A program made the translations under genes and the position numbers. Shown one piece after another: positions 25,141 to 33,235 of a stretch of DNA of 49,674 nucleotides. Each line of letters opens with the position of its first letter. Position 1 is the first letter of the stretch. The notes beneath the pieces are model-generated. The model did not search any database, was not told where the DNA came from, and saw nothing but the letters and a program-made list of their open reading frames with translations. This DNA comes from Burkholderiales bacterium RIFCSPLOWO2_12_FULL_65_40 (GTDB taxonomy: Bacteria; Pseudomonadota; Gammaproteobacteria; Burkholderiales; Burkholderiaceae_C): NCBI GenBank assembly GCA_001770955.1, contig MESL01000039.1, positions 1 to 49,674 of the forward strand, written 5' to 3'.

Positions 25141-27399
25141 ATGACCTCCCCCCATCGTTCGCGTGCCTGCTTGGGCCGCCCGTTCGCCCCTGCCCTGCGC
25201 CCGCTGTGCGCCCTGCTGGCCGTCTTGCCCTTTGCCACATTCGCCCAGGACGCCTCGCTGCAGACCATCACCATCAAGGCCCCCCGGGTCGCTGTGGAGC
25301 CCGTCGGCGCCAGCAGTGCCGATGCGGACGCACTGCAATCGGGCCGCGCCGCCAGCAGCGACACCGCCAGCCTGTTGCGCAACCTGCCCGGCGTGAGCCT
25401 GTTCGGCGCTGGGGGCGTTTCCAGCCTGCCCAGCGTGCATGGCCTGGCCGATGACCGCCTGCGCATTCAGGTCGATGGCATGGACCTGATCTCTGCCTGC
25501 GGCAACCACATGAATCCGCCGCTGTCGTACATCGATCCCACGCGCGTGGACACGGTGCGCCTCTTCGCCGGTGTCACTCCGGTCAGTGTGGGTGGCGACA
25601 GCATCGGCGCCACCATCCAGGTGAACTCGCCCGCCCCCGAATTCGCCGCGCCCGGCCAGGGCCGGCTCCTCAAGGGCCAGGCCGGAACCTTCTACCGTAG
25701 TAACGGCAACGCCTTGGGCGCCCACCTCTCGGGCACCTATGCCACCGAGCAGATGAGCCTGCGCTACGACGGCTCCACCGCCCAGGCCGACAACTACCAG
25801 GCAGCCCGCGACTTCAAGGCCGCCGGCCCGGCGGCCAGCAACAAGCCGGCGCGGTGGCTGGGCGGCGATGAAGTGGGTTCGTCCAGCTACCAAACCCGCA
25901 ACCATTCCCTGGCCTATGCGCTGCGCAGCGACACGCACCTGGTCGAGATGCGTCTGGGGCTGCAGGACATTCCCTACCAGAACTACCCCAACCAGCGCAT
26001 GGACATGACCGGCAACGACAGCCACCAGTTCAACCTGCGCTACCAGGGGCAGTACGACTGGGGCCAGCTTCAGGCCCGCTTCTACCATGAGAAGACGCGC
26101 CACAGCATGAACTTCGGCGAGGACAAACAGTTCTGGTACGGCCCCGCCGGCAATGTGCCCGGGATGCCCATGGACACCGAGGGAAAAACCACCGGCCTGC
26201 TGGTCAAGGGCGATGTGGCGCTGTCCGCACGCGACACGCTGCGCGCGGGCGCCGAACTGCAACGCTACCGCCTGGACGACTGGTGGCTCCCTTCGGGCGG
26301 CGGCATGGCGCCCAACACCTTCTGGAACATTCGCGATGGCCAGCGCGACCGCTTCGATGTGTATGGCGAGTGGGAAGCGCGCTGGAACCCGCAGTGGCTC
26401 TCGCAGGTCGGCCTGCGCAGCAGCCATGTGCGCAGCAACAGCGGCCCCGTGCAGGGCTACAACGCCAACTACGCCATGGAGGCCAATGCCTTCAACGCAC
26501 AGAGCCGCAAACGCAGCGACAGCAACATCGACGTGACAGCCCTGGCACGCTACACCCCCAACGCCAACGCCAGTTACGAATTCGGCTTTGCGCACAAGAC
26601 ACGCTCACCCAATCTGTACGAGCGCTACACCTGGTCCACCGGCGGCATGGCCATGCGCATGATCAACCTGGTGGGTGACGGCAATGGCTACGTAGGCAAC
26701 ATGAACCTCCAACCCGAGACCGCCAACACCCTGAGCGCCACCGCAGACTGGCACGACACTACGGGCGAGCGCTGGGGCCTGAAGTTCACGCCCTACCTCA
26801 CCCATGTGAACAACTACATCGACGCACGGCGCTGCAACGGCAGTGGCGCCATGACGGCGTGCACGGGCGCCAACCAGACGGCCACCACAGGCTTCGTCTA
26901 TCTGCAGTTCACCAACCAGGATGCACGCCTGCACGGCTTCGACCTCTCGGGCTTCACGGACCTGGGCAAGACCGCGCACTGGGGCCAGTTCACGCTCAGC
27001 GGCATGCTGAGCTACGTGCAGGGCAAGAACCGCAGCACGGGTGACAACCTCTACAACACCATACCGCTGAACGCACGCCTGGCGCTCACCCAGCGCCTGG
27101 GCGCCTGGACGGGCTCGGCCGAACTGCTGATGGTGAGCGGCAAGACCCGCGTGTCCGCCGTGCGCAACGAACTGAGCACCGCAGGTTACGGCCTGGTGAA
27201 CCTGCGTGCCAGCTACGAGTGGAAGCAGGTGCGGCTCGATCTGGGCATCGACAACCTGTTCGACCGGTTCTACCACCACCCGCAAGGCGGCGCCTATGTG
27301 GGCCAGGGCATGACCATGGCCGCCACCGCCGTGCCGTGGGGGGTGCGCGTCCCCGGCATGGGCCGCTCGCTCAACGTGGGGGTGACCGTGAAGTTCTGA
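25141..27399 (+). CDS. oprC: TonB-dependent copper receptor, OprC/NosA family
   Basis: A 752-residue outer-membrane receptor. A signal peptide ends near FATFAQ (residue ~36); a plug domain follows (ASLLRNLPGVSLFGAG) and then a ~22-strand barrel ending in VGVTVKF with the terminal Phe. The stretch DGMDLISACGNHMNPPLSY is diagnostic of OprC/NosA. The CxxxM site is Cys120-Met124 and an HxM pair is His321-Met323, the same spacing as the copper ligands described for Pseudomonas OprC. It should import or bind copper. The ATG at 25141 was chosen because it opens the signal peptide; an upstream in-frame codon at 25060 does not. Confidence 0.9.
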   Translation: MTSPHRSRACLGRPFAPALRPLCALLAVLPFATFAQDASLQTITIKAPRVAVEPVGASSADADALQSGRAASSDTASLLRNLPGVSLFGAGGVSSLPSVHGLADDRLRIQVDGMDLISACGNHMNPPLSYIDPTRVDTVRLFAGVTPVSVGGDSIGATIQVNSPAPEFAAPGQGRLLKGQAGTFYRSNGNALGAHLSGTYATEQMSLRYDGSTAQADNYQAARDFKAAGPAASNKPARWLGGDEVGSSSYQTRNHSLAYALRSDTHLVEMRLGLQDIPYQNYPNQRMDMTGNDSHQFNLRYQGQYDWGQLQARFYHEKTRHSMNFGEDKQFWYGPAGNVPGMPMDTEGKTTGLLVKGDVALSARDTLRAGAELQRYRLDDWWLPSGGGMAPNTFWNIRDGQRDRFDVYGEWEARWNPQWLSQVGLRSSHVRSNSGPVQGYNANYAMEANAFNAQSRKRSDSNIDVTALARYTPNANASYEFGFAHKTRSPNLYERYTWSTGGMAMRMINLVGDGNGYVGNMNLQPETANTLSATADWHDTTGERWGLKFTPYLTHVNNYIDARRCNGSGAMTACTGANQTATTGFVYLQFTNQDARLHGFDLSGFTDLGKTAHWGQFTLSGMLSYVQGKNRSTGDNLYNTIPLNARLALTQRLGAWTGSAELLMVSGKTRVSAVRNELSTAGYGLVNLRASYEWKQVRLDLGIDNLFDRFYHHPQGGAYVGQGMTMAATAVPWGVRVPGMGRSLNVGVTVKF

Positions 27400-27460
27400 C
27401 GGTAAGCGGGCCAGGACGGCGGGGCCCTCACAACCGCCGCCAACTTACTCCATCCTTGAC

Positions 27461-27501
27461 AGCCCCTGTCGCTCCCAGCACGAGCGTCGGGGGCTTTTTT
27501 T
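27461..27501 (+). terminator. Rho-independent terminator after the copper receptor
   Basis: AGCCCCTGTCGCTC pairs with GAGCGTCGGGGGCT around a short loop and is followed by seven Ts. It lies 60 bp after the receptor stop codon. Confidence 0.88.
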
Positions 27502-27591
27502 CAGGGCCAGGCGCCAACGCTGCCGCTATAGTGTTCTGCAGCTTGCACACCCCCCGCAGCCCCCCCGATTCATCCAGCCACCGCGTCATCC

Positions 27592-28149
27592 ATGGAATTT
27601 CGCCTGATCTACGAAGGCCCGCTGCACGGCCAGGGAGCCAAGTCGTCCCACAAATGGGAAATCCGCCGCGCCCTGCACCCCCAGCTGCAGCGCCTGTGGC
27701 GTGAGCGCCCGCTCAAGGACGTGGCGCACACGTTGCTGGCGCACCCGGCCCAGCCGGGCAAGCCCTCGGTCATCGTGGAGAAAGGCGGGCTGCGGTTTGC
27801 CCCTCTGGTCACCCAGAGGCTGGACCTGTATGCCGAGCTGTCGGTGCTGCTGTTTCGCCAGCAACCGCGCGGCACCTTGATCACCGACGGTGGCGACATC
27901 GACAACCGTCTCAAAACCCTGCTCGATGGCCTGCGTGTGCCCCACGGCTCGATGGAGGGCCGCCCCGAGATCCCCGAGGAGCCCGATCCGCTCCCCTTTT
28001 TCTGCCTGCTGGAAGACGACTCGCTGGTCACCAAGGTGTCCGTCGAGTCCGAGCAACTGCTGCGCCCTGCCAAACCCGACGAGGTGGTGGCCATCATTTC
28101 GGTGCATGTGAAAAAAACGGTTCTCTCACACGACAACATGACGCTCTGA
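27592..28149 (+). CDS. RusA-like (Holliday junction resolvase fold) conserved hypothetical protein
   Basis: A 185-residue soluble protein that I do not recognise by name. The central motif GDIDNRLKTLLDGL (101-114) matches the RusA pattern DxDNxxK (Asp102, Asp104, Asn105, Lys108), and EDDSLV (141-146) supplies the later acidic pair (Asp142, Asp143). RusA enzymes cut Holliday junctions with three aspartates in this arrangement. The N-terminal ~85 residues (SHKWEIRRALHPQLQRLW) are not typical of phage RusA. No phage genes adjoin it, so a host role is likely. The assignment is motif-based and moderate. Confidence 0.6.
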   Translation: MEFRLIYEGPLHGQGAKSSHKWEIRRALHPQLQRLWRERPLKDVAHTLLAHPAQPGKPSVIVEKGGLRFAPLVTQRLDLYAELSVLLFRQQPRGTLITDGGDIDNRLKTLLDGLRVPHGSMEGRPEIPEEPDPLPFFCLLEDDSLVTKVSVESEQLLRPAKPDEVVAIISVHVKKTVLSHDNMTL

Positions 28150-28204
28150 CCCCACCGCTCGTCATTCGGTTTTGCATGGGAAGGCACAACCGTTTGCGTT
28201 TTCC

Positions 28205-28290
28205 ACGGCGCATGCCACTGGCATGGCTCAGGCCAGCCGCCCCCGTGCAAGGCCCCCCCGCCGCACCCATGGAGCCCCCTGCCCGCAGCG
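28205..28290 (-). repeat. GC-rich 3'-end repeat, copy C (inverted, decayed)
   Basis: GGCGCATGC, CAGGCCAGC, GTGCAAGG and CCCCGCCGCA occur in the same order as in the reverse complement of copy A (12548-12665), with several small gaps. It lies between the convergent RusA-like and ferritin-like genes. Confidence 0.5.
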
Positions 28291-28345
28291 CGCAGCACTG
28301 CAAGAAAGGGGCAAAGGCCCGCTAGGCCTCAGGAGGTGTTTGACT

Positions 28346-28801
28346 TCAGCCCTGGAAGACACCCGTCTCGCCAGGCCTGCGCAACATCTTGTTGACCTCG
28401 TCCTGGTGAAGTTCTTCCGCAACGATCATTTCGCGCGCGTATTCCTCCAGCAGGATGGACGCGCCCTCGACGATCTTGAGCAGGTCATAGTAGGCCGCCA
28501 ATGCAGTCGTCTCGTGTGCCAGGCTCTCGCGCAGGATGTCACCGATGTCGTGTTGCTCGGTTTCGAGCAGCGGCCCGATCTTCAGCGAGGGGTGCCCGCC
28601 CAGCAGGGTGACCAGCTCGCCGGCCTTGTGCGCATGGGCCAGGCTCTCGTCGGCATTGCCCTTGAGCCAGGAAACAATGGGAATGCGGTTGTAGCCGTAC
28701 ACCATCAGCGCATAGTGGGTGTACTTGACCACGCCCGCAAGTTCCAGTTCCATGATGCGGTTGAGGGCATCGATCGCGGTCTTCTTCTTGGCATCATCCA
28801 T
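28346..28801 (-). CDS. Bacterioferritin-like (ferritin-superfamily) protein
   Basis: A 151-residue four-helix-bundle protein. Carboxylate/histidine ligand motifs are visible as MELELAGVVKYTHY (helix 1), ESLAHAHKAGE (helix 2), HETTALAAYYDLL (helix 3) and EEYAREMIVAEELHQDEV (helix 4), the ExxH-rich arrangement of a di-iron site. It may store or oxidise iron or act as a Dps/bacterioferritin-type protectant; no haem-binding Met is obvious, so the name bacterioferritin is by family only. AAGGAG precedes the ATG. It is divergent from the DksA-like gene across 248 bp, which holds no clear promoter that I can defend. Confidence 0.85.
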   Translation of the reverse strand: MDDAKKKTAIDALNRIMELELAGVVKYTHYALMVYGYNRIPIVSWLKGNADESLAHAHKAGELVTLLGGHPSLKIGPLLETEQHDIGDILRESLAHETTALAAYYDLLKIVEGASILLEEYAREMIVAEELHQDEVNKMLRRPGETGVFQG

Positions 28802-29049
28802 GGCAAGCTCCTTGTCGAATTGCGAAGTGGCGGCCTGGCACGCAGGTCTGGCCGCATTCTCTGCCCCTTCATCGCCCAAGGCACGGGGCACCGGCTCCAT
28901 TCCCCGCACGTCGCATGGGGTATTGCCTCCAGGCCCGCGCACGGCCGGTCGGGAGCCGCTTGCGAGATGCTATTCTGGAGGCATCCCCCCGGCGGCGCCC
29001 TGCGCCCGCGCCGCCCCCGAAACTACAGCCCCATTTTCAGGAGAAAAGC

Positions 29050-29421
29050 ATGACGCAAGCGTTGACCACCGCCCAGCGCGAGGAACTCAAGGCGCTGCTG
29101 GCAGTACGCCGGCGCGACCTGCAGGCACAGATGCAGCAGAACCGTGAAAACCTCGCACCTCCCGCCGCCGACCAGGACGGCATCCATCAGGGCAACGTGG
29201 GCCGCGAAGTGGACCAGGCCCTCACCGACATCGATGCGGCCGATCTGGCACGCATCGACCATGCACTGGAAGCCCTGGAAGACGGCAGCTATGGCCAGTG
29301 CGGCGAATGCGGCTGCGACATTCCGTTCGAGCGCCTGAAGATCGAACCCCAGACGCAGCATTGCGTGGCCTGCAAGTCCCGCTGGGAACAGTCCACGGGC
29401 CACGCCAAACCCCACCACTGA
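29050..29421 (+). CDS. DksA/TraR-family C4 zinc-finger protein
   Basis: A 123-residue protein. An N-terminal coiled coil (about 8-65) is followed by a zinc finger with the pattern CxxC-x17-CxxC (CGECG ... CVACK) and the linker CDIPFERLKIEPQTQHC typical of DksA-like proteins. It lacks the exact DxxDxA tip of true DksA; the tip region reads ALTDIDAADLARID. Such proteins modulate RNA polymerase through the secondary channel, often with ppGpp; this shorter form may be a DksA paralogue. CAGGAG lies ahead of the ATG. Confidence 0.9.
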   Translation: MTQALTTAQREELKALLAVRRRDLQAQMQQNRENLAPPAADQDGIHQGNVGREVDQALTDIDAADLARIDHALEALEDGSYGQCGECGCDIPFERLKIEPQTQHCVACKSRWEQSTGHAKPHH

Positions 29422-29573
29422 TTCGCGCACGCACGCCCTGCGGCCGCTTGCGGGTACGCACGACGGCGCAGTGAGACGGCCGCCCCGCTCAGGCAAGCGG
29501 GCCGCACCCGCTAGGGTTCAGGAATTCATTCCCACCCTTGCGGCACTCAGGCCCCCATGGGCGAGAATGCGGC

Positions 29574-30662
29574 ATGCCTTTCCAACCCGAACCCGCCTAC
29601 ACCCATGGGCAAGCCCAGCGCACCGCCATCCTGCTGTGCAACCTGGGCACGCCCGACGCCGCCACCGCACCGGCGCTGCGCCGCTACCTGGGCCAGTTTC
29701 TGTCAGACCACCGCGTGGTGGAAATCCCGCGTCTGGTATGGCTGCCCATCCTGCACGGCATCATCCTGCGCACCCGCCCGGCCAAGTCGGCCGCCAAGTA
29801 CGCCAGCGTCTGGACGCCTGAGGGCTCGCCCCTGGCGGTGTGGACCGCAAAGCAGGCCACACTGTTGCGCGGCTGGCTGGGCGAAGCCGGCTGCAACGTG
29901 CTGGTTCGCCCGGCCATGCGCTATGGCAATCCCTCGATCGCCAGCCAGCTCGACGCCCTCAAGGCCGAAGGCGCCACACGCATCCTGATCCTGCCGCTGT
30001 ACCCGCAGTACTCGGGCACCACCACGGCCAGCGTGTTCGACGCCGTGTATGCCTGGGCCGGGCGCCAGCGCCATGTGCCCGAGCTGCGCTTCGTCAACCG
30101 TTACCACGACGACCCCGGCTACATCGAGGCCCTGGCGCGCAGCATCGAAGCGCACTGGCGCACCCACGGCCTGCCCGACAAGCTGGTGATGAGCTTTCAC
30201 GGCGTGCCCGAGCGCACGCTGCACCTGGGCGACCCGTACCACTGCGAGAGCCACAAGACGGCGCGCCTGCTGGCCGAGCGCCTGGGCCTGCGCAAGGACC
30301 GTTACCAGCTCACCTTCCAGTCGCGTTTTGGCAAGGCCAAGTGGCTGGAACCCTATACCGAGCCCACGCTCATCGCGCTGGCGCAAGGCGGCCTGGGGCG
30401 GGTGGACCTGGTCTGCCCGGGTTTCACCAGCGACTGCCTGGAAACGCTGGAAGAGATCAACCAGGAAGCGCGCGAAGCGTTCCTGCACGCGGGTGGCAAG
30501 GAGTTTCATTACATCCCCTGCCTGAACGACAGCCCGGAATGGATCAAGGCGCTGAGCCACATCGCCCAGCAGCATCTGGCCGGATGGCCGGTGCAGCCCG
30601 AGAGCGCCAGCATGCTGGCCGATACCCGGGCGCATGCACTGGCCGGCGGTGCGCCGAACTGA
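29574..30662 (+). CDS. hemH: Ferrochelatase
   Basis: A 362-residue ferrochelatase, which inserts Fe2+ into protoporphyrin IX as the last step of haem synthesis. The N-terminus AILLCNLGTPDAATAPALRR, the LPLYPQYSGTTTASVFD block, the iron-binding His in MSFHGVPERTL and the CPGFTSDCLETLEEI segment are all classic HemH. Length is normal for proteobacteria. The ATG at 29574 (MPFQPEPAY) was chosen over an upstream ATG at 29538. The 152-bp gap upstream contains no terminator I can see. Confidence 0.96.
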   Translation: MPFQPEPAYTHGQAQRTAILLCNLGTPDAATAPALRRYLGQFLSDHRVVEIPRLVWLPILHGIILRTRPAKSAAKYASVWTPEGSPLAVWTAKQATLLRGWLGEAGCNVLVRPAMRYGNPSIASQLDALKAEGATRILILPLYPQYSGTTTASVFDAVYAWAGRQRHVPELRFVNRYHDDPGYIEALARSIEAHWRTHGLPDKLVMSFHGVPERTLHLGDPYHCESHKTARLLAERLGLRKDRYQLTFQSRFGKAKWLEPYTEPTLIALAQGGLGRVDLVCPGFTSDCLETLEEINQEAREAFLHAGGKEFHYIPCLNDSPEWIKALSHIAQQHLAGWPVQPESASMLADTRAHALAGGAPN

Positions 30663-30667
30663 TCCGG

Positions 30668-30726
30668 ACAAACGCTACGTTTTTCATAGCTTTTAGCGCT
30701 TATCTACATTGCGTTTGAGGCTAAAG
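30668..30726. repeat. Short imperfect palindromic repeat
   Basis: The segment ACGCTACGTTTTTCATAGCT then TTTAGCGCTTAT and ATTGCGTTTGAGGCTAAA resembles the copy at 41402 (shared CATAGCTxTTAGCGCTT). It lies between hemH and the Lon-like gene. Confidence 0.7.
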
Positions 30727-30760
30727 ACATCTCTATTTCACTGCCCCGTCAATCCCACCG

Positions 30761-33235
30761 ATGCCCGCCACCGCACTTGCCCCCTCCCAGTTGCGCCTGA
30801 CCATTGACCCTGCAGGCCTGGGCTTTGCCAGCACCGCCGAGTTGCAGGACCTGCCCCTGCCCTGGATCGGGCAGGAGCGCGCCGAGGCCGCCGCGCGCTT
30901 TGGCCTGGCGATGGAGCAGCCCGACTACAACCTGTTCGTGCTGGGCGAGGTGGGCAGCGGGCGCGCCTCGCTCCTGCACCAGGCCATGCAGCAGGCCGCC
31001 GCGCTGCGCCCGGTGCCCCCCGACCTGTGCTACCTGCACGACTTCGACACGCCCGAGCGCCCGCGCGCGCTGCGCCTTCCAGCGGGCCAGGGGCGCGTGC
31101 TGCGCCAGGGCATGGAACAGCTCACACGCACGCTGCAATCGGACGTTCCCAAGCGGCTCGATGGCGCCGATTTCCGCGCTGAAAGCGAGCGCATCGAGAA
31201 GACCTACCAGGCCCAGGAATCGCAGGCCTTCGCCACACTCGACGCACTGGCCGAAACGCTGCACTTTCGCCTCTCGCGTGACGGCGGGCACATGGTGTTC
31301 ACGCTCATTGGCCCCAAGGGCCACCCGCTGACCGAGGCCGATGCCCACGCCCTCACGCGCGAGCGGCGCGCCGAGATCGACACCGCCGAGCAGAAGCTGC
31401 GCGCCGAGATTGCCCGCTTTCTCGATGCCATGCGCCCGCTGGAGCGCCAGCGCGACGAAGCACTGGAGCAGTTGCGTCGCCAGGTGGTCAAGCCCCTGCT
31501 CGACCACGCCCTGCAAGACGTGCGCAACAGCCTGCGCAAGCAGATCAAGGACACGGTGAAACTCGGCCAGTGGCTGGAGCAGGTTCGCCAGCAGGTGCTC
31601 GACCACCTCGACCTGTTCGTACCGGGCGAGAGCGGCGAAAGCGGCGAGGGCGAGCGCAAGGACCAGCTGGACGAGCTGCTCGCCCAGTGCCATGTGAACC
31701 TGGCCGTGGACAACGCAGCGCTAAGCAGTGCACCGGTGATCATCGAGGACAACCCGCAGTTCCGCAGCCTGTTTGGCAGCATCGAATACCAGGCCGACGC
31801 CGACATGGTGCTGGCGGATTTTTCGAGCATTCACGCCGGTAGCCTGCTCAAGGCACATGGGGGCTTTCTCATGCTGCATCTGCGCGATCTGCTGGGCAAC
31901 GAGGGCCTGTGGGAGCGCCTGCGCCGCTTTCTGCGCAGCAGCCGCCTGCAGATCGAGGAGGGAGGCAGCGCGCATGGCACCCTGGCTGCCGTGGCGTTGC
32001 AGCCCGAGGCGGTGGACGTGCAGGTCAAACTGGTGCTGATCGGCTCGGTGGAGGAGTACTACGCGCTGCAGGAAGGCGACCCCGAAGTGGCGCGGCGCTT
32101 CCGCGTGAAGGTGGACTTTGTCGAAGCCTTCAGCGCCACGCCGCAAACCCGCCAGACCACGGCGGTGTTCGTCGCACACACCGGCAAGAAGCGCGGCCTG
32201 CCCCACTTCTCGGCCGCCGCCGTGGCGCGCATGCTGGAGCAGACGCACCGCGAGGCCGACGACCAGGCGCGCCAGAGCGCGCTGTTCGCGCACACCGAGG
32301 CCCTGGCCATTGAAAGTGCCGCACTGTGCCGCGCACGTGCCGGAGACTGGGTGGAGGCGGCCGACATCGATGCGGCCCTGCAGGCCCGCACCCTGCGCCA
32401 CAACTACCCCGAACAGCGCCTGCACGAAACCATCACCGACGGCGAACGCCTGCTGGCGCTGCGCGGCTGGCATGTGGGCCAGATCAACGCGCTCACGCAA
32501 ATCGACCTGGGCGACTACCGCTTCGGCTTTCCGGTGCGCATCACGGCGCGCGCATTTGCCGGGCACGAGGGGCTGCTCAACATCGAGCGCGAGGTCGAGA
32601 TGTCCGGCCCCATCCATGACAAGGGCGTGCTCATCCTGCACAGCTACCTGATGGCGCTGTTCGGCCACATCGCGCCGCTGGCGCTCAATGCCTCGATCGT
32701 GTTCGAGCAGGAGTACAGCGGCGTCGAGGGCGACTCGGCCTCGTGCGCCGAGCTGTATGCGCTGCTGTCCTCGCTCTCGGGCCTGCCGCTGGCACAGGGC
32801 ATCGCGGTGACGGGCGCGCTCAACCAGCACGGCGAGGTGCTGCCGGTGGGCGGCATCAATGAAAAAATCGAAGGCTGGTTTCGCGCCTGCGAAACGGCGG
32901 GGCTGGATGGCACGCAGGGCGCCCTGATTCCGGCGCGCAACCAGCGCCACCTGATGCTCGATCGCCGCGTGGTCGAGGCCGTGGAACAGGGGCGCTTTCA
33001 CATCTGGACTGCCGCCCATGTGAGCGACGGCATCGCCCTGCTCACCGGTCAGGCACCAGGCATGGAGGCGGGCGTGGCCACCGGCGAGGAAGGCAGCGTG
33101 GTGGGCCGTGCCGAGCAGCAACTGCGGGCATTTCGCCGCGCCTGCCAGGCGGCCGGCCGCACCCGCGTGCGCACCCCTGGCCGCGCCCACAGCACCCCCA
33201 GGGCAGAGCCCGAGGACGACGACGACGCACCATGA
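30761..33235 (+). CDS. Lon-like ATP-dependent protease (LonH/YcbZ-type, AAA_32)
   Basis: An 824-residue protein with an N-terminal AAA-like region, a helical insertion (about 200-290, many Glu/Arg/Gln) and a C-terminal Lon protease domain. The Ser-Lys dyad is present: Ser659 in EGDSASCAEL and Lys702 in GGINEKIEG, 43 residues apart as in E. coli Lon. The P-loop equivalent reads GEVGSGRASLL, with Arg in place of the Walker A Lys, so ATP hydrolysis may be altered or absent. The C-terminal ~60 residues are basic then acidic (EDDDDAP). The stop overlaps the glycerate kinase start as ATGA. Confidence 0.9.
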   Translation: MPATALAPSQLRLTIDPAGLGFASTAELQDLPLPWIGQERAEAAARFGLAMEQPDYNLFVLGEVGSGRASLLHQAMQQAAALRPVPPDLCYLHDFDTPERPRALRLPAGQGRVLRQGMEQLTRTLQSDVPKRLDGADFRAESERIEKTYQAQESQAFATLDALAETLHFRLSRDGGHMVFTLIGPKGHPLTEADAHALTRERRAEIDTAEQKLRAEIARFLDAMRPLERQRDEALEQLRRQVVKPLLDHALQDVRNSLRKQIKDTVKLGQWLEQVRQQVLDHLDLFVPGESGESGEGERKDQLDELLAQCHVNLAVDNAALSSAPVIIEDNPQFRSLFGSIEYQADADMVLADFSSIHAGSLLKAHGGFLMLHLRDLLGNEGLWERLRRFLRSSRLQIEEGGSAHGTLAAVALQPEAVDVQVKLVLIGSVEEYYALQEGDPEVARRFRVKVDFVEAFSATPQTRQTTAVFVAHTGKKRGLPHFSAAAVARMLEQTHREADDQARQSALFAHTEALAIESAALCRARAGDWVEAADIDAALQARTLRHNYPEQRLHETITDGERLLALRGWHVGQINALTQIDLGDYRFGFPVRITARAFAGHEGLLNIEREVEMSGPIHDKGVLILHSYLMALFGHIAPLALNASIVFEQEYSGVEGDSASCAELYALLSSLSGLPLAQGIAVTGALNQHGEVLPVGGINEKIEGWFRACETAGLDGTQGALIPARNQRHLMLDRRVVEAVEQGRFHIWTAAHVSDGIALLTGQAPGMEAGVATGEEGSVVGRAEQQLRAFRRACQAAGRTRVRTPGRAHSTPRAEPEDDDDAP

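Noticed and set aside
28836..28851. TGGCACG sequence resembling a sigma-54 -24 box between the ferritin-like and DksA-like genes
   Set aside because: No GC at the -12 position at the required spacing.
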